DNA of 64,000 nt from an uncultured Eubacteriales bacterium. Lineage in GTDB: Bacteria; Bacillota; Clostridia; Oscillospirales; Acutalibacteraceae. The notes under the pieces were generated by a model. That model saw only the letters and a list, made by a program, of their open reading frames with translations. It made no database searches and was not told the origin of the DNA. Location of the stretch: the NCBI GenBank assembly GCA_934486635.1, contig CAKSPZ010000003.1, positions 1 through 64,000 on the forward strand, given 5' to 3'. The stretch's first letter is position 1. The number at the start of each line of letters is the position of its first letter. A program made the position numbers and the translations under genes. Positions 1-7,863 of the stretch are shown here, piece after piece.

Positions 1-2330
1 GTGTATTGTATATCATTTTTGAATTGATATTTGCCATTTACTTGTTGAATAGCTTGTTCTTCTGATGTGTATAATCCGTCATAGATTACATATTTTATGT
101 AAGCAGTTCCATTAGTAGCACCGTCTTTTACTTTTATATGTTGACCAGAACCACCCGGTGAATATATTTCTATAAATTCGCTTTCAGCAATGTCATTGCC
201 TTTTTCATCGCAAAGTTTCCATTCTCCGCCATTATTTTGATCAAATCCATAATACGATGCCAATAGACCATTGTAAGGAGTAGAATTGTCACTAGGGCCA
301 GCATCGATTCCTGTTAATTGAATATTTTTTAAAGCATACTGTGGATTGTCAGAGTTAAGGTTTAATGTAGCCTTGGTAGTGTTAGATTCACCTGTAGACA
401 AAACAATTTTATCTAATTTATACATAGGATAAATTAATATACTTGAGCTAGTTGTTAATTCGTTGGTATTTGCTAGCATATCCAAAAATGTATTTTCGTT
501 AAAAACCGGATAATGACATACAATTGGTGCAGCGGCTGAAAGTGCGTTATCGTCCCAGTTAAAATCTACTATTTTTTCATACTCTTTGTCACTGTGATCA
601 GGATTAAAGTAAGAATATGTTACACCGCTTCTTTTATCATAATCGGCTTTATTACCAACATAAGATGGGTTTATAGCATTAAAAAATCTATCAGAAATAC
701 TTGTTACAGCATCACATTCGTCAGTTTCTGAAGTTCCGTCTCCAAATTTAGCTACAAATGATGAATGCATGTATCCATCTATATCGGTAGTTGTGTGACT
801 TATAAAACCACCACCACTCATTTGAATGACTGCTACTTTATAAGTTACAGCTACTGGATGATCAAAATATAACTGAGTTTCTTCATTAATTCCATCTTCA
901 GAAGCTATGGTGGGTTTTTCAGTAAGAATATATTGCACAGCATGTGCAGGTAAAGTGGAACCTCCAAGTGTTAATGAATCAGATTTAGTTACAGAAGATC
1001 CATGACTTGAAGAGTTGGCGCTTGCAACACTATTACTCCATTCTTGATTTGTGCCATAACTTGCACTAAGTGAAAGTCCAGACCCTTGTTTTTTAAAGCC
1101 AAATTTCACTCCAATTGTAGTTTCCTTATGAGTTCCTTGAGAAGATGTAGATCTGGTCGAATATGTGTCGGTAAGCTTATTAGTCTCGGTAACTGACCTG
1201 GTGTAAGTTTTTGAATTAGTTTTTATTGAATCAGGATTAGGATTGGGCATTCTTTCTGTAAGTTGAATTGATCCATTGGAGCTGATTTTGTAATTACTGT
1301 ACTTTCCATCATTAAGTTTTGTTCTCATTGTATTTACAGTAGTTTCATATTCTTGAGAGTTTTCATCTAAAGTATTTAAATATGCAGTGTCCGAAGCAAA
1401 AGTGTCTGAATCACTGACTCCGGTTGATGATGTTACAGAAGAACCATCTCCATTTTCTAAAGCTATAGTGTCAGTATCAATATTTATTAAATTAAAATCA
1501 TAAAATGCAAGTGCAAAATTATCCCAATGCCACAATTGAGAACCGGTTTCTCCATCAAGTACTTGCACGCCGGTAAATATAATATCTCTTTTTGTACTGT
1601 CTTCATGTAAGTTATTAGCCCATTTAAAATATTCTTTGTACTTGTTAGGATCGCTGCTTCCTGCTTTACCATCTCTAGCTCTTAATTCAATCATACCATT
1701 TATCATTTTATCATACAATTCATTAAAACTATTACAAGAACAAAGTCCCCATTTTGATATGTATCTTTCACTGCTTTTATTAACACTATCAGGATAAGTT
1801 AGTGCTAAATCTTTTTTTAAGTTACAGTAAAATTCATTATCACTACAGTAATCCTGAACTATGCCTTTTTCTTCATTATCTTCTAAGTTAACTTTGTCAT
1901 CTTGAGTCTTTTTTACTCCGGAGTCATTGCTAATCAAAGTCTGAGCAGCAAAATTTGCCCAATTTTCAAGAGGACTTTTTATATTGGGATCGGTTTTGCC
2001 TGCACTTGTCAAAGCTGATTGATAAATTTCATGATTATCACGCCAATCTTTACGATCTCCGAAATTATAAAATGTAGCTTTTGTAGCAGCACCTTTATCA
2101 TTTCCCACGCTGTCTATTTTGTACTTTGTATTTTTGCCATTAGGGTCTAATGGATAATAGTTAGTTGTAAATGTTTCATTTTTTTTATATTCAGTTGAGT
2201 CAGATGCTGTATCGTCACTTGCCTGAACATTAGGTAAAAAGCCTCCGGTATTTCCGCCCCATACAAATATGGAAGTACAGAATACAACTAACATTACACT
2301 AGATATAGATAATAATATTCGCCTTTTCAT
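1..2330 (-). CDS. Secreted aerolysin/ETX-MTX2-like beta-pore-forming protein, partial
   Basis: An open frame runs on the minus strand from ATG at 2330 off the left edge, so about 776 residues are visible and the C-terminus is missing. I read the frame over its length and saw no stop. A GGGAGG ribosome binding site lies 7 bases before the ATG. The N-terminus (MKRRILLSISSVMLVVFCTS...) is a signal peptide, probably cleaved near VQA-SDD. The middle has a long Ser/Thr-rich alternating stretch (near residues 385-485) with SVTETNKLTDTYSTRS, then IGVKFGFKKQGSGLSLSASY, then STLPAHAVQYILTEKP. This is the layout I associate with the membrane-insertion hairpin of aerolysin/epsilon-toxin/MTX2 beta-pore-forming proteins. 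What follows looks beta-rich and has no motif I know. Secretion is well supported; pore formation is inference. It could instead be a non-toxic surface protein of the same fold. Confidence 0.6.
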   Translation of the reverse strand, partial: MKRRILLSISSVMLVVFCTSIFVWGGNTGGFLPNVQASDDTASDSTEYKKNETFTTNYYPLDPNGKNTKYKIDSVGNDKGAATKATFYNFGDRKDWRDNHEIYQSALTSAGKTDPNIKSPLENWANFAAQTLISNDSGVKKTQDDKVNLEDNEEKGIVQDYCSDNEFYCNLKKDLALTYPDSVNKSSERYISKWGLCSCNSFNELYDKMINGMIELRARDGKAGSSDPNKYKEYFKWANNLHEDSTKRDIIFTGVQVLDGETGSQLWHWDNFALAFYDFNLINIDTDTIALENGDGSSVTSSTGVSDSDTFASDTAYLNTLDENSQEYETTVNTMRTKLNDGKYSNYKISSNGSIQLTERMPNPNPDSIKTNSKTYTRSVTETNKLTDTYSTRSTSSQGTHKETTIGVKFGFKKQGSGLSLSASYGTNQEWSNSVASANSSSHGSSVTKSDSLTLGGSTLPAHAVQYILTEKPTIASEDGINEETQLYFDHPVAVTYKVAVIQMSGGGFISHTTTDIDGYMHSSFVAKFGDGTSETDECDAVTSISDRFFNAINPSYVGNKADYDKRSGVTYSYFNPDHSDKEYEKIVDFNWDDNALSAAAPIVCHYPVFNENTFLDMLANTNELTTSSSILIYPMYKLDKIVLSTGESNTTKATLNLNSDNPQYALKNIQLTGIDAGPSDNSTPYNGLLASYYGFDQNNGGEWKLCDEKGNDIAESEFIEIYSPGGSGQHIKVKDGATNGTAYIKYVIYDGLYTSEEQAIQQVNGKYQFKNDIQY

Positions 2331-2507
2331 TAAAAATCCTCCCTTAAAATAAATTATTAAAAAATAATATGTTTAATTAAAGTTACCAACTATCAAAAAA
2401 GTGTTATATACAGGATATGTAACAAACATCACATTATTTAAGATAAAATTAAATTCGTTACATTCTAAGATGCATATAGTGTTTTTACAACAATCAATCT
2501 TGGAGGT

Positions 2508-2536
2508 ATTCTACCATAATTTAATTAAAATGTCAA
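2508..2536 (-). promoter_or_regulatory. Promoter of the aerolysin-like gene
   Basis: Read on the minus strand there is TTGACA (2536-2531), a 17-base spacer and TAGAAT (2513-2508), a near-consensus vegetative promoter. Transcription would begin near 2500, giving an unusually long 5' untranslated region of about 170 bases before the ATG at 2330. I see no known riboswitch in that leader. Confidence 0.6.
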
Positions 2537-2660
2537 ATAATTTGTTAAAATAATACAACCGATAATAAGATTTGTAAATTTTTTACTTTTGAAATATATA
2601 TAATTTAGTTAAATTAAGACTATGCACTAGAATTATTATTAAAAATAAATCTTGCGAGAA

Positions 2661-2717
2661 AAAAGTTAAAGAAATAAATTAAAATTTTAATAATTTTAAT
2701 TTATTTCTTTAACTTTT
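2661..2717. repeat. Perfect 26-bp inverted repeat, 5-base loop
   Basis: Positions 2661-2686 are exactly complementary to 2692-2717, with loop TTAAT between them. It is all A/T except for four G/C pairs in total. It sits between two divergent genes, so it is not a terminator of either. On the minus strand it ends in a run of six T; on the plus strand it is followed by a second hairpin with a long T tract at 2730-2781. It may be part of a leader RNA or the remnant of a small mobile repeat. Confidence 0.7.
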
Positions 2718-2729
2718 GGTAGATATAGA

Positions 2730-2781
2730 CAATATTAAATGTGTTGATTTTGTACATATTTAATGTTGTTTTTTTTTTTTT
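2730..2781 (+). terminator. Terminator or attenuator ahead of the glycosyltransferase gene
   Basis: A 15-base stem (CAATATTAAATGTGT with ACATATTTAATGTTG, some G-U pairs) is followed directly by thirteen T. It lies only about 50 bases before the start at 2834 and no coding region precedes it on this strand. It must therefore end a non-coding leader or small RNA that contains the 26-bp hairpin, or act as an attenuator of the downstream operon. I found no convincing plus-strand promoter upstream. Confidence 0.6.
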
Positions 2782-2833
2782 GGATTAGAATAAAGTTGAA
2801 TTAAAATAAGAACGAAAAAATTAAGGATTTGAT

Positions 2834-3820
2834 ATGATGAAATTTATAAAAAAAGTATTTTCTTCTTTTATGTTTATTGTATTTTTTATTACGTCATCAC
2901 ACTTTAATTGTGCATTTGCGGATTCTAATAAAAAAGTAAAAAATTTGTTTTTTGATGTAGACTATAAGATGCCTACTTCTATGGCAATTGCATTAGAACG
3001 CTCAGACGAGGAAAATGACATTCTTGTTTTTAGGTACGATAAAGAACGTATATGCAGGTTGAAAAAAGTTTTTGATCATGTGTATTATGAATTTGATAAA
3101 AATAGTTTAAATGAATTTTTAAGAAAAAAAGATTTATACGATAATTTTTTTTCTTGTAATGGTGCCCATGGTCATATTATGAAATATCTTTGTAATGGTA
3201 AAAAGTATTGTCACTTTGAAGATGGTTGCAATGAATATATTATGGAAAGAACGTGTAATTGGTTCTGTGATAAAACTAAGGTAAAAAAAATGTTTTTGAT
3301 GTTTCCAGAATATAGATTTAAAACATTTAAAAATATATCTACACAAAAAATTTCTAGAGAAAAATATTTGGAGGCAATTAAAATATTATATGAACCAAAA
3401 CCATTAAATAAACAAATAATATATTGCACTGATTGTCCGGAGCTTTTAAATAAAAAAATTGTTAAAAATACAATTAATATTTTGAAGGATTACAAAGGGG
3501 TTGTAATAAAACAACATCCAAGAGATAGAAAAAATTACATTTGGCCTGATAACTTTACTGTTATAAAAGAGTATAGGCCATTTGAAAGAATTTATTATGG
3601 TTTCAATGGAGTTTTTATTTCTAATCTTAGTGCTTGTCTTCATACAGCAAAATTTATGCAACCAAATTCCACTGTTATATGTACGGTTTTTATGGATGAG
3701 AATAAAGATAAAAAGCAATATGGTGGTTACATAAAAATGCTTAAGGATCAGGGAGTTTTATTTCCTAAAACATTACAGGAACTGAAAAAAATGATATCTC
3801 AAAATATAAATAAAATTTAG
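2834..3820 (+). CDS. Sialyltransferase/polysialyltransferase-like GT-B glycosyltransferase with N-terminal signal sequence
   Basis: A 328-residue protein. After a hydrophobic N-terminus (FMFIVFFITSSHFNCAFADS, a plausible cleavable signal peptide) the body starts with KNLFFDVDYKMPTSMAIAL, which resembles the first strand and helix of bacterial sialyl-/polysialyltransferases. Two signature motifs of those families are visible: an acidic-acidic-Gly motif (E129-D130-G131 in HFEDG) and the HP motif (H228-P229 in KQHPRD). The family transfers sugars from CMP-activated donors in the cytoplasm, so a signal peptide is unexpected. It lies 12 bases upstream of a CMP-sugar synthetase-type gene with a GGAGG site between them, so an operon is likely. 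Family assignment is by motif; donor and acceptor are unknown. The start could also be the second ATG, one codon later. Confidence 0.6.
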   Translation: MMKFIKKVFSSFMFIVFFITSSHFNCAFADSNKKVKNLFFDVDYKMPTSMAIALERSDEENDILVFRYDKERICRLKKVFDHVYYEFDKNSLNEFLRKKDLYDNFFSCNGAHGHIMKYLCNGKKYCHFEDGCNEYIMERTCNWFCDKTKVKKMFLMFPEYRFKTFKNISTQKISREKYLEAIKILYEPKPLNKQIIYCTDCPELLNKKIVKNTINILKDYKGVVIKQHPRDRKNYIWPDNFTVIKEYRPFERIYYGFNGVFISNLSACLHTAKFMQPNSTVICTVFMDENKDKKQYGGYIKMLKDQGVLFPKTLQELKKMISQNINKI

Positions 3821-3832
3821 GAGGCAATTAAT

Positions 3833-4798
3833 ATGAAAAAACAATGCATAAGTTTTTTATTTGTGAGTGCTTTACTATTGATTTTCTTTAGTTTTAGTTG
3901 TACAGGTATATCAGGATATGATATAGAGAGTAATAAAGATAAGGTATGTGAAAGTAACAAGTTAAAAATAGTTGCGGTTATTCCTGCAAGATATGAATCA
4001 TCAAGGTTTCCTGGGAAACCTTTGTCAGATATTTGTGGAAAGCCTATGATTTGGTGGGTATACAATCAAGCAAAAAAAGTTCCTGAACTTAATGAAGTAT
4101 ACGTAGCAACGGACGATAAAAGAATTGAAAATGTTTGTAAGCAATATAATATTAATGTAATTATGACTTCGAAGGATTGTAAAACGGGCACAGATAGAGT
4201 AGCAGAAGTTTCTGAAAAAATTAATGCAGACCTTTATGTCAATATACAAGGGGATGAACCTTTAATTGAACCAGAGACGATTTTGAAAGCAATTGAGCCA
4301 TTTTATTCCGATAAGAAGCTACAGGTTTCAAATTTAATGACAAAAATAATTGATCCGGTAGATGTTATAAATAATACTATTCCTAAGGTAATTACTAACA
4401 AAGATGGTGTTGGGATATATTTAACAAGAACAACAGCTCCGTACCCAAAAGGATCATTAAATTTTTCATATTATAAGCAAGTTTGTGTTTATGTCTTTAC
4501 ACCTGAAGCTTTAAAATTTTTTCATAATTCTGAAAGAGGCAAAATAGAAAAAGTAGAAGATATTGAAATATTACGATTTATAGAAAATGGTTATAAAGTT
4601 CAATATGTAGAAGTGGATTCGTCGTCAGTTGCTGTTGATACCCAAAAAGATTTAAATAGAGTTAGAACCTTGATAAAGGAAAAATTAAAAAAAGAAGATA
4701 AAAATAATATAAAAATTTTGGATTGCACGTTGCGGGATGGTGGATATGTAAATGACTGGAACTTTGGTAAAGAAAATATAGAAGGAATAATAAATTAG
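3833..4798 (+). CDS. KdsB-type CMP-sugar cytidylyltransferase behind a lipoprotein-like signal, fused to the start of an HMGL aldolase; frameshifted
   Basis: Residues 1-23 are a hydrophobic leader ending in FSFSC (lipobox-like, weak), then a linker. From about residue 44 comes a cytidylyltransferase close to KdsB: IPARYESSRFPGKPL, GTDRVAEVSEK, NIQGDEPLI and VDTQKDLNRVR. KdsB makes CMP-Kdo from CTP and a 3-deoxy-ulosonic acid. From about residue 293 the protein enters the first strand of an HMG-CoA lyase-like aldolase (LDCTLRDGGYVNDW) and stops at 4798. The aldolase continues in the -1 frame from 4795, so the gene looks like the 5' part of one KdsB-aldolase-HAD polypeptide of about 835 residues broken by a single-base deletion near 4787-4795. 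No internal Met precedes the catalytic domain, so the export-type leader belongs to the enzyme as sequenced. A KdsB-like domain in a Gram-positive genome is notable. Confidence 0.75.
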   Translation: MKKQCISFLFVSALLLIFFSFSCTGISGYDIESNKDKVCESNKLKIVAVIPARYESSRFPGKPLSDICGKPMIWWVYNQAKKVPELNEVYVATDDKRIENVCKQYNINVIMTSKDCKTGTDRVAEVSEKINADLYVNIQGDEPLIEPETILKAIEPFYSDKKLQVSNLMTKIIDPVDVINNTIPKVITNKDGVGIYLTRTTAPYPKGSLNFSYYKQVCVYVFTPEALKFFHNSERGKIEKVEDIEILRFIENGYKVQYVEVDSSSVAVDTQKDLNRVRTLIKEKLKKEDKNNIKILDCTLRDGGYVNDWNFGKENIEGIIN

Positions 4799-4932
4799 TT
4801 GATTCTAATGCAGATATTATAGAGTGTGGTTTTTTTAAACCACATAAAAATTATGATAGTAATCGTTCAGTATTTGATAATTTAAATCGTTTAGAAAACA
4901 TAAATTCTGCAAAAAATTCAAAATTTTGTGTA

Positions 4933-6339
4933 ATGTTGAATTATGGAGACTGTAAGATAGAAGATATTCCGGATTATAACGGTGAAAAGGTCGATACAAT
5001 AAGAGTTTGTTTTCATAAAAAAGATGCAGATAATGCAATGAATTTTTGCAGGTCTTTAAAAAATAAGGGATATAATGTATTTGTACAACCTATGTCAACA
5101 TTTCGATATACAGATGAAGAATTAAAAAAATTGATAAAGTCTGCAAATGAATTTTTACCAAAAGCATTTTATATGGTAGATTCTTGTGGAGTGATGAATA
5201 AGGAAGATGTAAAAAGAATGTTCAATATTATAGATGAAAGTTTAGATCCTAATATTTCAATTGGGGTCCATTCTCACAATAATTTGCAACTTTCTTTTTC
5301 AAATGCTAAGGAATTATTAAATTTAAATACACAAAGGAATATGATAATTGATTCATCTGTTTTTGGTATGGGCAGAGGCAGTGGGAATCTTTGCACGGAA
5401 TTGTTAATGCAGCAATTAAATACAGATTGTGAAAAAAAATATAAACTAAATCCAATATATAAAATATTTGATGAACATCTTAATGATATCTACCAGAAAA
5501 CATCGTGGGGATACTCTATGCCATTATTTATTTCTGCAAAATATAATTGTCATCCTAATTATGCTATATTTTTAAAAAACTATAATGTAAACATAAATGA
5601 TATAGATAAAATAATTTCAAAAATAGAAGATAGTAAAAAGAGTGTATATGATGGACAATATATAAAAAATCTTTATGAAGAATTTCTAAATCAAAGGCAA
5701 TACGATTGTATTGCTTTTGATTTAGATGGAACACTTATAGACAGTTCTGAGGGAATTTATAATGCAATTAGATATGTTGAAAAAAATTTAAATATTTCTA
5801 AATTGGATGAGGACACATTGAAACTATGTATAGGCCCACCATTAAAATATACATATGGAGTTTTACATAACCTTAATGATGAACTTTTAAATAAAGCTAT
5901 AATTTTACATAAAAAATATATGTCTGAGAAGGGATATAAAGAATGTAAAGTATATGATGGAGTAGAGGAACTTTTAAGATATTTAAAAAGTATAGATAAG
6001 AAATTAGTCGTTACTACTTTAAAGCAAGAAAATATTGCAAAACAGACATTAGAGCATTTGGGAATAAGTAAATATTTTGATTTAATTTTAGGACAAAATA
6101 CATCTGAAAGTCTTCAAAAAACAAATTTATTAAATGAAGTTCAAAAAGTTTACAATACAAAAAATATTGTTTTAGTAGGAGATTCAAAATTTGATGGAGA
6201 AGCAGCTATGAAGTCAAAAGCTAATTTTATAGCTTTAACTTTTGGTTTTGGTTTTAAAAATTTAAATGATGCTAATAAATATAAACCGATTAGTACATGC
6301 AATTCAGTATATGAGTTAAAAAATGTATTATTGAAATAA
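4933..6339 (+). CDS. HMGL-like aldolase (C-terminal part) fused to HAD-family phosphatase
   Basis: The frame is open from 4795, with aldolase sequence (LVDSNADIIECGFFK) upstream of the first ATG at 4933. That ATG has no convincing ribosome binding site, so this is best read as the continuation of the preceding gene. The first half is a DRE-TIM/HMGL aldolase, with YMVDSCGVM, the metal-site motif GVHSHNN and FGMGRGSGNLCTE. From about 5700 a HAD hydrolase begins (FDLDGTLID, nucleophile Asp), with VTTLKQENIAKQ and VGDSKFDGEAA for the later HAD motifs. With the upstream KdsB domain, aldol addition of pyruvate, dephosphorylation and CMP activation could form one pathway to a CMP-ulosonic acid; this is inference. 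Independent translation of this part is uncertain. Confidence 0.7.
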   Translation: MLNYGDCKIEDIPDYNGEKVDTIRVCFHKKDADNAMNFCRSLKNKGYNVFVQPMSTFRYTDEELKKLIKSANEFLPKAFYMVDSCGVMNKEDVKRMFNIIDESLDPNISIGVHSHNNLQLSFSNAKELLNLNTQRNMIIDSSVFGMGRGSGNLCTELLMQQLNTDCEKKYKLNPIYKIFDEHLNDIYQKTSWGYSMPLFISAKYNCHPNYAIFLKNYNVNINDIDKIISKIEDSKKSVYDGQYIKNLYEEFLNQRQYDCIAFDLDGTLIDSSEGIYNAIRYVEKNLNISKLDEDTLKLCIGPPLKYTYGVLHNLNDELLNKAIILHKKYMSEKGYKECKVYDGVEELLRYLKSIDKKLVVTTLKQENIAKQTLEHLGISKYFDLILGQNTSESLQKTNLLNEVQKVYNTKNIVLVGDSKFDGEAAMKSKANFIALTFGFGFKNLNDANKYKPISTCNSVYELKNVLLK

Positions 6340-6349
6340 GAGGTGCATT

Positions 6350-7096
6350 ATGAAAAATAGAATAATATTAATTATATTTATTGCATTGCTTTCTATATTT
6401 TTTGCGAACGGGTGTAATAATTCAGAAAATCAAGACGACGTTTCTACTAAAAATACAGTTCAAACTGAGCAAGAAAAAAGTAATAATAATTTAGAACTTG
6501 TTTCTAGCGAGGAAGAATCAATAGAATCTGAAAATAAGTCAACTCCAGAAATTGAAAAAAATTCAGAAAAAAAACAAACATCAAAAGAAATTAAAGATAA
6601 ATTAGTTTTAGAAAATGCAACAAAATCTAAAAATGAAATAATTCCAAAGACAAAAGTTACGCAATCAAGAGAAAACACGTATGAAAATACAAAAATGGAA
6701 GAAAATAAAAATACACAGATGGTTAATTGTACGCATAATTTTATACTTGAAAGTGAGCGTAATGCTTCATGTACTGAAGATGGGGTCAAAAATTACAGAT
6801 GTTCTATTTGTGGGGAGATAAAACAGGAAATCTTAGCAGCTTGTGGACATAATTATATAGAACAAAGTCATAGTGACCCAACTTGCACCCAACCAGGCAA
6901 TAAGTCATTTATTTGTACTAATTGTGGTAATTCTTATTCTGAAAGTATAAATCCTTTAGGACATTTATTTGGAGGCTGGAATGTGAATACAGACAACCAT
7001 TGGCATATATGTACTAGATGCGGTGTTAAGGAAACTTTAAAGCATAGTTGGAAAGATGATGTATGTGAGGTTTGTGGTATAATTGACTTTAGATAA
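6350..7096 (+). CDS. Lipoprotein with low-complexity linker and Cys-pair (zinc-knuckle-like) repeats
   Basis: A 248-residue protein. The signal MKNRIILIIFIALLSIFFANGC has a good lipobox ending at Cys22. Residues about 25-125 are a polar, Lys/Glu/Ser/Thr-rich spacer that would cross the cell wall. The C-terminal half holds three to four Cys/His repeats: C-x2-CGE after NYRC, then TNCG, TRCG and EVCG, each preceded by GH- or KH-type histidines. These repeats are common in Firmicutes surface proteins; I know no defined function, though metal binding or disulfides are possible. It starts 10 bases after the HAD gene with a weak AGAGGTG site, so it is probably the last gene of the 2834-7096 operon, which ends at the terminator near 7200. 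Confidence 0.75.
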   Translation: MKNRIILIIFIALLSIFFANGCNNSENQDDVSTKNTVQTEQEKSNNNLELVSSEEESIESENKSTPEIEKNSEKKQTSKEIKDKLVLENATKSKNEIIPKTKVTQSRENTYENTKMEENKNTQMVNCTHNFILESERNASCTEDGVKNYRCSICGEIKQEILAACGHNYIEQSHSDPTCTQPGNKSFICTNCGNSYSESINPLGHLFGGWNVNTDNHWHICTRCGVKETLKHSWKDDVCEVCGIIDFR

Positions 7097-7196
7097 TTAA
7101 AAAAAGATAATTTAATAATTCGTAGTTATATTCTGCTTTATAAAATATTTAAATTTTAATAAAATAATTAATATATGCAATTAAATGCATGAGTGT

Positions 7197-7239
7197 AAAA
7201 AGAAAGATACTAGCTTTTATAATAGTATCTTTCTTTTTT
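7197..7239 (+). terminator. Rho-independent terminator of the 2834-7096 operon
   Basis: AAAGAAAGATACTA pairs with TAGTATCTTTCTTT around a ten-base loop and ends in a T tract. It is the first strong hairpin after the lipoprotein stop at 7096. Confidence 0.75.
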
Positions 7240-7802
7240 GTAACTAAATTTTTTTAGGGTAACATAAAATTATAATTATTAGCAGTTTTTAATTGATAAT
7301 ATATTTTTTGTAGTATTAGAAAAATATTGCATACTCACATTCGGAATATTTTGAACATCTTTATCAAACAGAACAATATACTAGTACTCGTCAAAATTAT
7401 ATTAAAAAAAGATAATATGTATATTTTTTATAATTTACAAATATTTATCCATAAGTTTTAGCGTACATTAATGTCAAAAAATAATTTTCCGATGATACAT
7501 TTTTTTTATTAATCAATATAAATTTAGAAATGCAATTGAAGGTTTTTGTTTAACCGATAATAGGAAGATAAAAAGTTTGTTGATAAATAAAAATACTATT
7601 TATATATAAATAATATTTTTATTTCATTTTTTAAGCGACATTAAAAAGTCGCTTTCTATAATACTTATAAAAGATATGATAACAAAAGACTGTTTTTTAT
7701 CTTATACATAATGTGAAATTCAAACAAATAGCTGCATGTAAATGGCAAGGTGATTTATGCAATTATACAAAATTTATGAATATTTCTTTTTGAGAAACAA
7801 AT
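7240..7802. other. Gene-free spacer of about 560 bases
   Basis: I see no gene here on either strand. A short in-frame stretch ending at the TAA near 7413 (reading ...SEYFEHLYQTEQYTSTRQ...) lacks a start and may be the tail of a lost gene. A small hairpin AAGCGAC/GTCGCTT with an eight-base loop lies at 7633-7654 but has no T tract. The rest is very AT-rich with no recognisable repeat. Confidence 0.4.
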
Positions 7803-7815
7803 CAAAATCCCCTTG

Positions 7816-7824
7816 TGATATAAT
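7816..7824 (+). promoter_or_regulatory. Extended -10 promoter element of the LRR-ART gene
   Basis: TGATATAAT (TG at 7816-7817, TATAAT at 7819-7824) is an extended -10 box. No -35 box is seen at the usual distance; TTGAGA at 7790 is 23 bases away, too far. Transcription would start near 7831, about 33 bases before the ATG at 7864, which has a GGAGGGG ribosome binding site. Confidence 0.5.
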
Positions 7825-7863
7825 ATCAAGCATAACAGGGTTATATTTAATGGAGGGGAATTT

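Noticed and set aside
4780..4800. Programmed -1 frameshift joining the KdsB and aldolase parts
   Set aside because: No X-XXY-YYZ slippery heptamer and no obvious downstream stem-loop; a plain one-base deletion explains the data more simply.
7330..7413. Small coding stretch (SEYFEHLYQTEQYTSTRQ...) ahead of the LRR-ART gene
   Set aside because: It has no start codon or ribosome binding site and is about 30 codons long; listed only as a possible gene remnant.
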